64,000 nucleotides of DNA from Pseudomonas leptonychotis. Its GTDB lineage: Bacteria > Pseudomonadota > Gammaproteobacteria > Pseudomonadales > Pseudomonadaceae. The notes beneath the pieces are model-generated. The model did not search any database. It saw only the letters and a list, made by a program, of their open reading frames with translations, and was not told where the DNA came from. The stretch covers positions 62,001 to 126,000 of the forward strand of contig NZ_RFLV01000002.1 in the NCBI RefSeq assembly GCF_004920405.1, read 5' to 3'. Of the stretch, positions 37,596 through 47,477 are shown one piece after another. A program made the translations under genes and the position numbers. Every line of letters starts with the position of its first letter. Within the stretch, counting starts at the first letter, position 1.

Positions 37596-38390
37596 TTACT
37601 CTTCCATCGCGCCCATGGCGGTGGTGTTGAAGCCGCCGTCGACGTACATGATCTCACCGCTGACGCCCGAGGCCAGGTCGGAGCAGAGGAAGGCACCGGC
37701 GTTGCCGACTTCATCGATGGTCACGTTGCGACGCAGTGGGGTTTGCTTCTCGTTGGCTGCGAGCATTTTGCGGAAGCTCTTGATACCAGACGCTGCCAGT
37801 GTGCGGATCGGGCCGGCGGAGATGGCGTTAACACGAGTGCCTTCTGGGCCGAGGCTGCCGGCCAGGTAACGTACACCCGCTTCCAGGCTGGCTTTGGCCA
37901 TGCCCATGACGTTGTAGTTAGGCATGGTGCGCTCGGCACCCAGGTAGGAGAGGGTGAGCAGGCTGCCGTTGCGGCCTTTCATCATCTCGCGGCCGGCTTT
38001 GGCCAGGGCAACAAAGCTGTAGGCGCTGATGTCGTGAGCGATGCGGAAGCCTTCACGGGTGGTGACGTCGGTGAAGTCGCCGTCCAGTTGATCGCCTGGG
38101 GCGAAACCTACGGAGTGAACGATGCAATCCAGACCGTCCCACTTCTTGCTCAGGGCTTCGAATACCGAGGCGATCTCGTCATCGCTGGCCACATCACACG
38201 GGAAGCACAGCTCAGCGTTTGAGCCCCAGTCAGCAGCAAAGCCTTCAACGCGGCCCTTGAGCTTTTCGTTCTGGTAGGTGAAGGCCAGTTCGGCCCCTTC
38301 ACGGTGCATGGCTGCCGCGATGCCGGAGGCGATGGACAGTTTGCTGGCGACGCCAACGATCAGTACGCGCTTGCCGCTTAGAAAACCCAT
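37596..38390 (-). CDS. fabI: Enoyl-ACP reductase (NADH) FabI
   Basis: 264 residues from ATG 38390 (GAGGA 9 bases upstream); the 9-codon upstream extension is not family-like. SDR-fold enzyme reducing trans-2-enoyl-ACP in the last step of fatty-acid elongation. Catalytic Tyr149, Tyr159 and Lys166 ([18 protein letters not shown]). NADH loop [13 protein letters not shown]. 30 bases downstream of nppD on the same strand. Target of triclosan in other bacteria. Confidence 0.96.
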   Translation of the reverse strand: MGFLSGKRVLIVGVASKLSIASGIAAAMHREGAELAFTYQNEKLKGRVEGFAADWGSNAELCFPCDVASDDEIASVFEALSKKWDGLDCIVHSVGFAPGDQLDGDFTDVTTREGFRIAHDISAYSFVALAKAGREMMKGRNGSLLTLSYLGAERTMPNYNVMGMAKASLEAGVRYLAGSLGPEGTRVNAISAGPIRTLAASGIKSFRKMLAANEKQTPLRRNVTIDEVGNAGAFLCSDLASGVSGEIMYVDGGFNTTAMGAMEE

Positions 38391-38420
38391 GGGTGTGATT
38401 CCTCTTCCTGTTTTCAAGAA

Positions 38421-40028
38421 TTAATCAGCTGGGACCATAAAGGCCGCTTCCAGCAACTGCTGTGTATAGATGTCCTGTGGTGCGTTAAAGACACGTGCTG
38501 CCGGGCCTTGTTCCACCACTTTGCCTTCCTTGACCACCATGATTTGATGGCTGAGGGCCCTGACGACGGCAAGGTCATGGCTGATAAACAGATAGGTCAG
38601 GTTGTATTTAGCTTGCAGCGAGCGTAGCAGTTCGACTACCTGGCGCTGCACGGTGCGGTCGAGGGCAGAGGTCGGTTCATCGAGCAGAATCAGCGCCGGT
38701 TTCAGCACGAGGGCACGGGCGATGGCAATGCGTTGACGCTGGCCGCCGGAGAATTCATGGGGGTAGCGATGGCGGGTTTCAGGGTCAAGGTCGACCTCAA
38801 TCAGCGCGTCGATAATGGCCTGCTCCTGTTCGGCTTCGCTGCCCATGCGGTGGATCTGCAAGCCTTCACCGACAATTTGAGCGACCGACATGCGCGGGCT
38901 GAGGCTACCGAAGGGGTCCTGGAAGACCACCTGCATCTGCCGGCGCAGTGGGCGTACATCTTCATGTGAAAGCGCGTCGATGGCCTGGCCCTGGAAGCGG
39001 ATGCCGCCTTGACTGCCGAGCAGGCGCAAAATCGCTAAACCCAGGGTGGATTTCCCGGAACCGCTTTCCCCGACGATACCCAGGGTATGCCCCTGTGGCA
39101 GGCTGAAGTTGATGCCGTCCACGGCTTTGACATGGTCAACCGTGCGCCGTAGCAGGCCCTTTTTGATTGGGAACCACACGCGCAGGTTGTCGATTTCCAG
39201 CATGGGTTTGCCGGGCGGCTGGTCGACTGGGTCACCAGTGGGTTCGGCCCCAAGCAATTCGCGCGTGTAGGGGTGTTGTGGGGCGTTGAACAATGTCTCG
39301 CAAGCGGCCTCTTCGACGATATGCCCGCGCTGCATGACGCAGACCCGGTGAGCAATTCGCCGCACCAGATTGAGATCGTGGCTGATCAGTAGAATGGCCA
39401 TGCCCAAGCGTGCCTGCAGATCCTTAAGCAGCTCTAGGATCTTCAACTGCACGGTGACGTCCAACGCGGTAGTCGGCTCGTCAGCAATCAGCAGTTCGGG
39501 CTCGTTGGCCAGTGCCATGGCGATCACCACGCGCTGGCGTTGGCCGCCCGACAACTCATGCGGATAAGCTTTTAGCCGCTTGTGTGGCTCGGGAATGCCG
39601 ACCAGGTCGAGCAACTCCAGGGTGCGCGCCGTTGCGGCTTTGCCCCGCAGACCTTTGTGCAAGGCCAGCACTTCATTGATCTGCTTTTCGATGCTGTGCA
39701 GCGGGTTCAGCGACGTCATGGGTTCTTGAAAGACCATGGCGATACGGTTACCGCGGATACCGCGCAGCTTGTTCTCATTGAGTTTGAGTAAATCCTGCCC
39801 GGCATAGTGAATGCTGCCGCTGGGATGCTGGGCCAGTGGGTAGGGCAGTAGACGCAGAATCGAGTGCGCCGTGACCGATTTACCGGAGCCGCTTTCGCCC
39901 ACCAGGGCCAGGGTTTCGCCGCGCTTGATGTCGAAGCTGATGTTTTCCAGCACACGCTGTTTGCGGCTGCCAGTAACGAACTCGACCGCCAGGTCGCGCA
40001 CTTCGATGAGGGTGTTGGAATCGGTCAT
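38421..40028 (-). CDS. nppD: Peptide/nucleoside-peptide ABC transporter ATPase (tandem)
   Basis: 535 residues from ATG 40028 (GAGGAA). Two fused ABC domains, YejF-like: Walker [12 protein letters not shown] (first half) and [11 protein letters not shown] (second half); signatures LSGGQRQR and FSGGQRQR; Walker [13 protein letters not shown] and [12 protein letters not shown]. Both sites look catalytically complete. Energises import by the NppB/NppC channel. The ATG is one base after the nppC stop. Confidence 0.9.
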   Translation of the reverse strand: MTDSNTLIEVRDLAVEFVTGSRKQRVLENISFDIKRGETLALVGESGSGKSVTAHSILRLLPYPLAQHPSGSIHYAGQDLLKLNENKLRGIRGNRIAMVFQEPMTSLNPLHSIEKQINEVLALHKGLRGKAATARTLELLDLVGIPEPHKRLKAYPHELSGGQRQRVVIAMALANEPELLIADEPTTALDVTVQLKILELLKDLQARLGMAILLISHDLNLVRRIAHRVCVMQRGHIVEEAACETLFNAPQHPYTRELLGAEPTGDPVDQPPGKPMLEIDNLRVWFPIKKGLLRRTVDHVKAVDGINFSLPQGHTLGIVGESGSGKSTLGLAILRLLGSQGGIRFQGQAIDALSHEDVRPLRRQMQVVFQDPFGSLSPRMSVAQIVGEGLQIHRMGSEAEQEQAIIDALIEVDLDPETRHRYPHEFSGGQRQRIAIARALVLKPALILLDEPTSALDRTVQRQVVELLRSLQAKYNLTYLFISHDLAVVRALSHQIMVVKEGKVVEQGPAARVFNAPQDIYTQQLLEAAFMVPAD

Positions 40029-40029
40029 G

Positions 40030-41049
40030 TTATTTCCTCGGGTCGAAGGCATCGCGCGACGCTTCGCCGATAAACACCAGCAAGCTGAGCATCAGGGCCA
40101 ATACGGCAAAGGCGCTGATACCCAGCCAGGGCGCTTGCAAATTGGACTTGCCCTGGGCCACCAGTTCACCCAGCGACGGAGCGCCGGGCGGCAGGCCGAA
40201 CCCAAGGAAATCCAGCGCGGTGAGGGTGCCAATCGCGCCGGTGAGGATGAACGGCATAAAGGTCATGGTTGAAATCATGGCGTTAGGCAGGATGTGGCGG
40301 AACATGATCGAGCCGTTCTGCATGCCCAGCGCCCGAGCGGCGCGTACGTACTCAAGGTTACGCCCACGCAGAAACTCGGCACGCACCACATCCACCAGGC
40401 TCATCCAGGAGAACAGCAGCATGATGCCCAGAAGCCACCAGAAGTTAGGCTGCACAAAGCTGGCCAGGATAATCAGCAAATAGAGCACCGGTAATCCCGA
40501 CCAAATCTCCAGAAAGCGTTGGCCAACCAGGTCGACCCAGCCGCCATAGAAGCCTTGCAAGGCGCCGGCAAATACACCGATCACCGAGCTGGCTAGGGTG
40601 AGAATAAGGGCGAACAGCACAGAAATACGGAAGCCGTAGATCACCCGTGCCAGTACATCGCGCCCCTGGTCATCGGTACCTAACCAATTCTCGGCGGAGG
40701 GTGGTGCCGGGGCCGGTACTTGCAGGTCGTAGTTGATGCTGGAGTAGCTGTAGCGGATCAGCGGCCAAATCATCCAGCCATCTTTCTCTTTGATCAGTTC
40801 CTGGATATAGGGGCTTTTGTAGTTGGCCTGCAGCGGGAATTCACCGCCGAAGGTGGTTTCCGGGTAGCGCTTGAGTACTGGGAAATACAGTTCGCTGTCG
40901 TAACTCACCACCAGCGGTTTGTCGTTGGCGATCAGCTCGGCACCCAGGGTGACGAAAAACAATACGAGGAAAATCCACAGCGACCACCAGCCGCGCTTGT
41001 GTGCCTTGAATAACTGGAAGCGGCGTTGATTGATTGGGGACAGTTTCAT
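40030..41049 (-). CDS. nppC: Peptide/nucleoside-peptide ABC transporter permease 2
   Basis: 339 residues, YejE/DppC-type permease. N-terminal PINQRRFQLFKAHKRGWWSLW then a membrane helix. A large periplasmic insert (DKPLVVSYDSELYFPVLKRYP) is typical of YejE. EAA loop VRAARALGMQNGSIMFRHILPNA. One base from nppB, so translationally coupled. Confidence 0.9.
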   Translation of the reverse strand: MKLSPINQRRFQLFKAHKRGWWSLWIFLVLFFVTLGAELIANDKPLVVSYDSELYFPVLKRYPETTFGGEFPLQANYKSPYIQELIKEKDGWMIWPLIRYSYSSINYDLQVPAPAPPSAENWLGTDDQGRDVLARVIYGFRISVLFALILTLASSVIGVFAGALQGFYGGWVDLVGQRFLEIWSGLPVLYLLIILASFVQPNFWWLLGIMLLFSWMSLVDVVRAEFLRGRNLEYVRAARALGMQNGSIMFRHILPNAMISTMTFMPFILTGAIGTLTALDFLGFGLPPGAPSLGELVAQGKSNLQAPWLGISAFAVLALMLSLLVFIGEASRDAFDPRK

Positions 41050-41050
41050 C

Positions 41051-42124
41051 TCAACCCTCCCGGCTTTCGAAGTCGATGCGCGGATCGACCAGGGTGTAGG
41101 TAATGTCGCCGATCAATTTCACCACCAAGCCCAGCAGCGTGAAGATAAACAGGGTGCCGAATACCACCGGGTAGTCGCGGTTGATCGCGGCCTCGAAACT
41201 CATCAGGCCCAGGCCGTCGAGGGAAAAGATCACCTCGATCAACAAGGACCCGGTAAAGAAAATACCGATAAACGCAGCGGGGAAGCCGGCGATGATGATC
41301 AGCATGGCGTTGCGGAACACATGGCCATACAGCACGCGGGTATTGCTCAGGCCCTTGGCGCGAGCGGTGACCACGTACTGCTTGTTGATTTCATCGAGGA
41401 AGCTGTTTTTGGTCAGCAGCGTCAGGGTCGCGAAGTTACCGATTACCAGCGCGGTAACAGGCAAGGCGAGGTGCCAGAAGTAGTCGAATAATTTGCCGCC
41501 AAAGCTCAGTTCGTCGAAGTTGTTTGAGGTCAATCCGCGCAACGGGAACCAGTCCCAGTAGCTGCCGCCGGCAAACAGCACGATCAGCAGAATGGCGAAG
41601 AGGAAGGCCGGGATGGCGTAACCGACGATGATCATTGAGCTGGTCCACACATCGAAGGCGCTGCCGTGGCGGGTGGCTTTGGCGATGCCCAGTGGGATCG
41701 ACACCAGGTACATGATCAGCGTGCTCCACAATCCCAGCGAGATCGACACCGGCATTTTCTCGATGATCAGGTCGATAACCTCCGCATCGCGGAAGAAGCT
41801 GGAGCCGAAGTCAAGCTGGGCATAGCTCTTGAGCATCAGCCAGAAACGTTCCGGGGCGGATTTGTCGAAGCCGTACATCTTTTCGATCTCGGCGACCAGG
41901 TCAGGGTCGAGGCCTTGGGCGCCACGATAGTTGGAGCCCGCCACCGAGACTTCGGCGCCGCCACCGGCGATCCGGCTGGTGGCGCCGTCGAAGCCTTCTA
42001 GCTTGGCGATCATCTGCTCAACCGGACCGCCGGGCGCGGCCTGAATGATGATGAAGTTGATCAGCAAAATGCCGAACAGCGTGGGAATAATCAGTAAGAG
42101 GCGACGGAAGATATACGCCAGCAT
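41051..42124 (-). CDS. nppB: Peptide/nucleoside-peptide ABC transporter permease 1
   Basis: 357 residues, YejB/DppB-type permease. Starts [28 protein letters not shown]. Insert [24 protein letters not shown] loop [23 protein letters not shown]. One base after nppA2. Confidence 0.9.
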   Translation of the reverse strand: MLAYIFRRLLLIIPTLFGILLINFIIIQAAPGGPVEQMIAKLEGFDGATSRIAGGGAEVSVAGSNYRGAQGLDPDLVAEIEKMYGFDKSAPERFWLMLKSYAQLDFGSSFFRDAEVIDLIIEKMPVSISLGLWSTLIMYLVSIPLGIAKATRHGSAFDVWTSSMIIVGYAIPAFLFAILLIVLFAGGSYWDWFPLRGLTSNNFDELSFGGKLFDYFWHLALPVTALVIGNFATLTLLTKNSFLDEINKQYVVTARAKGLSNTRVLYGHVFRNAMLIIIAGFPAAFIGIFFTGSLLIEVIFSLDGLGLMSFEAAINRDYPVVFGTLFIFTLLGLVVKLIGDITYTLVDPRIDFESREG

Positions 42125-42125
42125 C

Positions 42126-43967
42126 TTATTGCTCCGTGTTCAACGGGGCGCTAGCGGCCGCCGCTTCAGGTGATTTCTCGCGGGCCCACCAGGTGTGCAG
42201 GCCAATATCGTATTGCGGCGTCACTTTTGGATGCTCAAAGCGGTTCCAGTAGGCCACGCGCCAGGTTTTGATATGCCAGTTGGGCACCACGTAATGACTC
42301 CACAGCAATACGCGGTCGAGGGCGCGGGTATGGGTGATCAGGCTTTGCCGTGAATCGGCCTTGATCAATCCCTCAACCAAGTTGTCCACTGCCGGGTCTT
42401 TCAGGCCAATGTAATTGCGGCTGCCAGGCTTGTCGGCGCTGCTCGAATGCCAGTATTCGCGTTGCTCATTACCGGGCGAGTTGGATTGGCCGAAACCACC
42501 GACGATCAGATCAAAGTCGCGCGAACGCAGACGATTGATGTACTGAGACACATCAACGCGGCGGATCACCAGCTCGATGCCCAGGTCCGCCAGGTTGCGC
42601 TTGAACGGCAGCAGGACGCGTTCGAACTCGGTTTGCGCCAGGAGGAATTCAAAACTTACCGGTTGGCCAGTGCTGTCGAGCATCTGGTCACCATCGACGC
42701 GCCAGCCAGCTTCTTGCAGCAACTGATAAGCACGGCGCTGCTGTTCACGAATAATGCCGCTGCCATCGGTACTTGATGGTTGGTACTCGTCGGTAAACAC
42801 CTTAGGTGGGATCTGTTCGCGCAAGGGCTCCAGCAGCTTCAACTCGTCAGCGGAGGGCAGGCCTGTGGAGGCCAGTTCGGAGTTGTCGAAATAACTGCGG
42901 GTACGGGTGTACGCGCCATTGAACAGCTGGCGATTAGCCCATTCGAAGTCAAATAGCAGGCTCAGGGCTTCCCGCACGCGACGATCGCTGAACAAGGGGC
43001 GGCGAGAATTGAAGATAAAGCCCTGCATGCCGGTGGGGTTATGATTGGCGATTTCTTCTTTGATCAGCTGGCCGTTGGCGACGGCCTCGGTGTTGTAAGC
43101 GGTGGCCCAGTTTTTTGCACTCATTTCCAACCAGTAATCAAACTGCCCGGCTTTGAGTGCTTCCAGAGCGACAGTGTTATCACGGTAATAGTCAGTTTGC
43201 AGGCTGTCGAAGTTGTAAAAGCCACGATTGACTGGCAAGTCTTTACCCCACCAATCCTTGACCCGCTCATAGCGGATCGAACGGCCAGCCTGAACGTCGG
43301 CCACCTTGTAGGGGCCGCTGCCCAGCGGTATATCCAGATTGCCCTTGCTGAAATCACGCTCGGCCCACCAATGCTTGGGTAGCACGGGCAGTTGGCCAAC
43401 GATCAAGGGCAGCTCACGGTTGCCTGCATGCTTAAAGACAAACCGAACGCGAAGAGGGCTTTCAACCTCAACCGTTTCGACATCGGCGTAGTAGCCGCGG
43501 TACATCGGTGCGCCTTTGCTCATCAGCGTTTCGAAGCTGAATTTGACATCTTCGGCAGTGACCGGTTGGCCGTCATGGAAGCGCGCTTCGGCGCGCAGGT
43601 AGAAGCGCACCCAGGAACTGTCCGCCGCCTTCTCGATTTTCTCGGCAAGCAGGCCGTATTCAGTAAAGGGTTCGTCTAGGCCATGGCGGGTCAAGGTGTC
43701 GTAGATCATGCCGATGTCGTCAGCGGCAACGCCCTTGTTGATAAAGGGGTTGAGGCTGTCAAAGCTGCCAAAACCGGCTTGGCGCAAGGTGCCGCCCTTG
43801 GGGGCGTCGGGGTTTGCATACTCAAAATGCTTAAAGCCTGCCGGGTACTTAGGCGGCTCGTCGTACAGCGTCACGGCGTGTTGTGGGGCTGCCCACGACA
43901 GGCTGGCCATGCTGAGCAGGGCCAGGCCGCTGGCGTGAATCAAGAGGGCGCGCAAGGCATGGGTCAT
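42126..43967 (-). CDS. nppA2: Extracellular solute-binding protein of npp transporter (second)
   Basis: 613 residues, SBP family 5 (YejA/OppA-like). Sec signal: [21 protein letters not shown]. Family motifs [18 protein letters not shown] and the [19 protein letters not shown] segment. Delivers peptides or nucleoside-peptides to NppBC. Start overlaps the end of the first binding-protein gene by 4 bases. Clear paralogue of the protein at 43964-45796 throughout its length, so the two arose by tandem duplication. Confidence 0.88.
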   Translation of the reverse strand: MTHALRALLIHASGLALLSMASLSWAAPQHAVTLYDEPPKYPAGFKHFEYANPDAPKGGTLRQAGFGSFDSLNPFINKGVAADDIGMIYDTLTRHGLDEPFTEYGLLAEKIEKAADSSWVRFYLRAEARFHDGQPVTAEDVKFSFETLMSKGAPMYRGYYADVETVEVESPLRVRFVFKHAGNRELPLIVGQLPVLPKHWWAERDFSKGNLDIPLGSGPYKVADVQAGRSIRYERVKDWWGKDLPVNRGFYNFDSLQTDYYRDNTVALEALKAGQFDYWLEMSAKNWATAYNTEAVANGQLIKEEIANHNPTGMQGFIFNSRRPLFSDRRVREALSLLFDFEWANRQLFNGAYTRTRSYFDNSELASTGLPSADELKLLEPLREQIPPKVFTDEYQPSSTDGSGIIREQQRRAYQLLQEAGWRVDGDQMLDSTGQPVSFEFLLAQTEFERVLLPFKRNLADLGIELVIRRVDVSQYINRLRSRDFDLIVGGFGQSNSPGNEQREYWHSSSADKPGSRNYIGLKDPAVDNLVEGLIKADSRQSLITHTRALDRVLLWSHYVVPNWHIKTWRVAYWNRFEHPKVTPQYDIGLHTWWAREKSPEAAAASAPLNTEQ

Positions 43968-45796
43968 TTAGCTTTCTCCATGGATTTCAGCCACCAGGTG
44001 CGCAGCCCGAGGGTGAAGGGCGGCGTGGCAGCGAAGGCAAATCGGTTGCGGTAAGCCAGGCGGTGGTAGTCGATATACCAGTTTGGGATGCTGTAGTGCT
44101 GCCATAACAGTACCCGGTCAAGGGCGCGGGTGGCGGTGATTTGTTCATCACGGCTTTGTGCCGACAGCAGCTTTTCAATCATCGCATCGACCACCGGATG
44201 GGTAATCCCGGCATAGTTTCTGCCGCCTTTGACCTTTGCTTGCGCAGAGTGGAAATACTGCGACTGCTCCAGGCCAGGGCTAAGGGTTTGCGGCAGGGTC
44301 AGCAGAATCATGTCGAAGTCGTATTGATCGAGGCGCTGTTTGTATTGGGCGCGGTCGACGGTACGCAGCCTGGCCTGGATGCCGATGCTGGCGAGGTTTT
44401 CAGTAAAGGGCTGAAGAATGCGTTCAAGGTTGGGATTGACCAGCAGTATTTCGAAACTCAGCGGCTGGCCCTGACTGTTCAGCAAACGCTGGCCAGAGGG
44501 CTTCCAGCCTGCACTGGCTAATAGACCAAGAGCTTTGCGCAGGGTTTCCCGTGGGATGCCACGCCCTTCGGTTTGCGGCATCGTGAACGGCTCGCTGAAC
44601 AGGCGCGACTGCAACTGTTTACGGTACGGCGACAGCAGCAGCCACTCGGCACCTTTCGGTTTGCCCGTGGCGGCAAATTCGCTGTTGGGGTAGTAGCTTT
44701 TGGCGCGGGTGTAAGAGCTGTTGAACAGCGCGCGGTTGGCCCACTCGAAATCGAACATCAAGCCCATGGCTTCGCGCACCTGGCGATCGGCGAACACCTC
44801 GCGCCGGGTGTTCATAAACAAGGCTTGAGTCTGGGTAGGGATCTGGTGCGGTATTTCCGCCTTTATGACTTCGCCACGTCTCAACGCCGGGAAGTGATAG
44901 CCGTTGGCCCAGTTCTTTGCTTGCTGTTCGATATAAATATCAAATTCGCCTGCTTTGAACGCCTCAAACGCCACATGGCTGTCGCGGTAAAACTCTACGT
45001 CTACCCGGTCAAAGTTGTACTTGCCACGATTGACCGGCAGTTTTGCACCCCACCAGTCCTTAACCCGCTCGAACCTCAGGCTGCGCCCAGGGCTGACCTG
45101 GGTGATGCGGTACGGCCCGCTGCCCAGAGGGGGCTCGTACGTGGTGGCCTTGAAGTCGCGGTCTTTCCAGTAGTGCTGTGGCAGCACCGGCAACTCGCCC
45201 AGACGCAAAATTAGCAAGGAGTTACCGGCACGCTTGAGGACAAAACGGATGCTGTGACGATTGAGAATATCGACCCGTTTTACTTCTTGCAGGTTGGTGC
45301 GGTATTGCGGATGGCCTTGTTTGAGCAACAAGCGGTAGGAGAAGGCCACGTCATAGGCGGTGATTGGCTTGCCGTCATGGAAGCGCGCTTCGGGGCGCAA
45401 GTTGAACACCACCCAACTACGGTCATCACTGTATTCCACCGATTCGGCGATCAGGCCATAGCTCGATGAGGGTTCATCGCCTGAGGGGTCATACGCGCCG
45501 GTTCCCACCATCAGGGGAGCATTGAGTTCATTGACCCCGTATTGCAGGAAATTGGCGGTGCTGATCGGGCTGCTGCCCTTGAGGGTGTAGGGGTTAAGCG
45601 TGTCAAACGTGCCGTTGGCCATCATCCGCAGCGTGCCGCCTTTGGGGGCTTCTGGGTTGATCCAGGCGAAATGGGTGAAGCTGGCAGGGTACTTCAGTTC
45701 GCCAAACTGGGCGTAACCATGGCTCTTATACAATGTGGCCCAGGCAGAAGAGCTGATGGCCAGGCAGAGGAACAGCGAGAGGAGGGGACGTATCAA
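43964..45796 (-). CDS. nppA1: Extracellular solute-binding protein of npp transporter (first)
   Basis: 610 residues if translation starts at the TTG at 45796 (L/MIRPLLSLFLCLAISSSAWA, an ideal Sec signal cut after AWA), with CGGAT 8 bases ahead. An ATG 57 codons upstream and a GTG at 45841 are in frame but bury the signal. SBP family 5 (GGTLRMMANGTFDTLNPY; FHDGKPITAYDVAFSYRLL). First gene of nppA1A2BCD. The pair of binding proteins matches the P. aeruginosa Npp system, known for uptake of uridyl-peptide antibiotics. Start codon is the least certain point. Confidence 0.85.
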   Translation of the reverse strand: MIRPLLSLFLCLAISSSAWATLYKSHGYAQFGELKYPASFTHFAWINPEAPKGGTLRMMANGTFDTLNPYTLKGSSPISTANFLQYGVNELNAPLMVGTGAYDPSGDEPSSSYGLIAESVEYSDDRSWVVFNLRPEARFHDGKPITAYDVAFSYRLLLKQGHPQYRTNLQEVKRVDILNRHSIRFVLKRAGNSLLILRLGELPVLPQHYWKDRDFKATTYEPPLGSGPYRITQVSPGRSLRFERVKDWWGAKLPVNRGKYNFDRVDVEFYRDSHVAFEAFKAGEFDIYIEQQAKNWANGYHFPALRRGEVIKAEIPHQIPTQTQALFMNTRREVFADRQVREAMGLMFDFEWANRALFNSSYTRAKSYYPNSEFAATGKPKGAEWLLLSPYRKQLQSRLFSEPFTMPQTEGRGIPRETLRKALGLLASAGWKPSGQRLLNSQGQPLSFEILLVNPNLERILQPFTENLASIGIQARLRTVDRAQYKQRLDQYDFDMILLTLPQTLSPGLEQSQYFHSAQAKVKGGRNYAGITHPVVDAMIEKLLSAQSRDEQITATRALDRVLLWQHYSIPNWYIDYHRLAYRNRFAFAATPPFTLGLRTWWLKSMEKAK

Positions 45797-46006
45797 GTGA
45801 AATATCCGATCCGTGGCGTCTAAGGGCTGCTGATCAGGCACATTAACAGCTTGTATCGGCAGGAAAAAGGTTAGGGTCTGATGATCTGGGTTCGCGAGCC
45901 TACGTGCCGTGATTAAATATGCCCAAATGGCAATAGACCTGATGCTCGCGCCAAGCAATACCGGCACCTTGACTACACTGAATTAACGAACTGCGAGGAC
46001 CTTATT

Positions 46007-47452
46007 TTGGTAACAACTTGCCATGGTTTGCAGTCATGGATTGATCGCTTCAACCAAGCCGAACTCCCCGCCCTGGCTACGGTGGTGCAGGATTTACACC
46101 GTCTTACGCAGGGTGACAAATCATCTGTGCAGCAATTGGCCGATGTGTTGCTACGCGATGCGGCGCTGACCACCAAGGTGCTGCGTATCGGTAATAGCGT
46201 TTACTACAACCCTTCCCAAGAACCTATCCGCACCATCTCCCGCGCCATTGTGTTGATCGGCTTCGATAACGTGCGCCAGATCGGTTTGTCGGTCAGTTTG
46301 ATTGACGGCCTGTTGGCGCGTAGCTCCCGCGATCAGCTTGCGGAACTGTTGGCACGCTCGTTTCACGCCGCCGTGCAGGCGCGCAACATCGCGGGTTATG
46401 TCCTGAGCAAGAACGATGAGGAAGTGTTTATCGCCGCCTTGCTGCATAACGTTGGCGAACTGGCATTCTGGGGATGCGCGGGGGATGCAGCCGATGATCT
46501 GGCCAGTGCGTTGGCGCAACCAGGGATCGATGAGGATGAAGTGGTGATGCAGCAGCTGGGCACCAGTTTCCGCCAGCTGAGCTTGGCATTGGTGAAAAGC
46601 TGGAACCTAGGCGATACCGTCAGCCTGGCGCATCAGTCAACCAGCCAAAATGATCCGGCAGTCAAAGCGGTGACCTTAGGTGCCAAAATCAGCCGGGCGG
46701 CGCTGGATGGTTGGGATACGCCAGCCATGGAAGCGTTGGTCGGCCAGTTGGCCGGCTTTATTGGGGTAACCCCGCAGGAGGCCATGCAACAGGTGCTGGC
46801 CAGTGCTGAAGAAACGGTCAAGCTGGCCGCGACGTTCGGTGCCAGCCAACTGTGCAAGTTGATCCCCAATACTGACCCAGAACAAATCCGCTTGCAGCAG
46901 GAGCAGCGTAAGGCGCGTTTACTGCAGCCCAATCTACTGACCCTGCAACAAGCCTTGCAGGACCTTGGGTTGATGGTTTCGCGCCGCAGCGATATTGGCC
47001 TGGTACTCGACACCCTGTTTAAGGGGCTGCACCAAGGCGCTGGGTTGGAGCGCGTCATGTTGGTGGTGCTGGCGGACGGGCACAGCTGTTTCCGTGCCAA
47101 GCGGGTGATGGGTGAGGGCACCGAAAGTTGGAGTAAGGACTTTGTGCTTCCTGCAGAGCAGCCTGAGCAGCCCCATATTTTCAGTTATGCACTGCGCAAT
47201 AAGGAAGCCCTTTGGATGGGCGTTCCGGCCAGTTACAACCTTAATGAGTTGGTCACCCAGCCGATTCGTCAACGGCTTGGACAGGGTATGTTTTTTATTG
47301 CGCCGTTGCTGGCCGGTACGCGGGAAATTGGCTTGCTGTATGCCGATAGCCGGGTATCCGGGCGGGCGTTGAAGCATGAACAGTTTGTCGCGTTTCAGCG
47401 GTTTACCCAGCTGACTGCGCGCTGCCTGGAAGCAATGACTAAGAAGGCCTGA
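46007..47452 (+). CDS. HDOD-domain signalling protein with GAF-like C-terminus
   Basis: 481 residues from a TTG start (46007) with GAGGA 8 bases upstream; no ATG exists near the domain start. HDOD domain about 16-215 (LPALATVVQDLHRLTQGDKS, LLRDAALTTKVLRIGNSVYY); the HD-type motif near LLHNVGELAFWG keeps a His but not a full HD pair, as usual in HDOD. The C-terminal 310-480 looks GAF-like (LFKGLHQGAGLERVMLVVLA, then PLLAGTREIGLLYADSR). Role unknown; HDOD proteins act as adaptors in two-component, c-di-GMP and motility networks. Divergent from nppA1. Confidence 0.85.
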   Translation: MVTTCHGLQSWIDRFNQAELPALATVVQDLHRLTQGDKSSVQQLADVLLRDAALTTKVLRIGNSVYYNPSQEPIRTISRAIVLIGFDNVRQIGLSVSLIDGLLARSSRDQLAELLARSFHAAVQARNIAGYVLSKNDEEVFIAALLHNVGELAFWGCAGDAADDLASALAQPGIDEDEVVMQQLGTSFRQLSLALVKSWNLGDTVSLAHQSTSQNDPAVKAVTLGAKISRAALDGWDTPAMEALVGQLAGFIGVTPQEAMQQVLASAEETVKLAATFGASQLCKLIPNTDPEQIRLQQEQRKARLLQPNLLTLQQALQDLGLMVSRRSDIGLVLDTLFKGLHQGAGLERVMLVVLADGHSCFRAKRVMGEGTESWSKDFVLPAEQPEQPHIFSYALRNKEALWMGVPASYNLNELVTQPIRQRLGQGMFFIAPLLAGTREIGLLYADSRVSGRALKHEQFVAFQRFTQLTARCLEAMTKKA

Positions 47453-47477
47453 GCGTTGGCCTATGGCCTGGGGGCAC

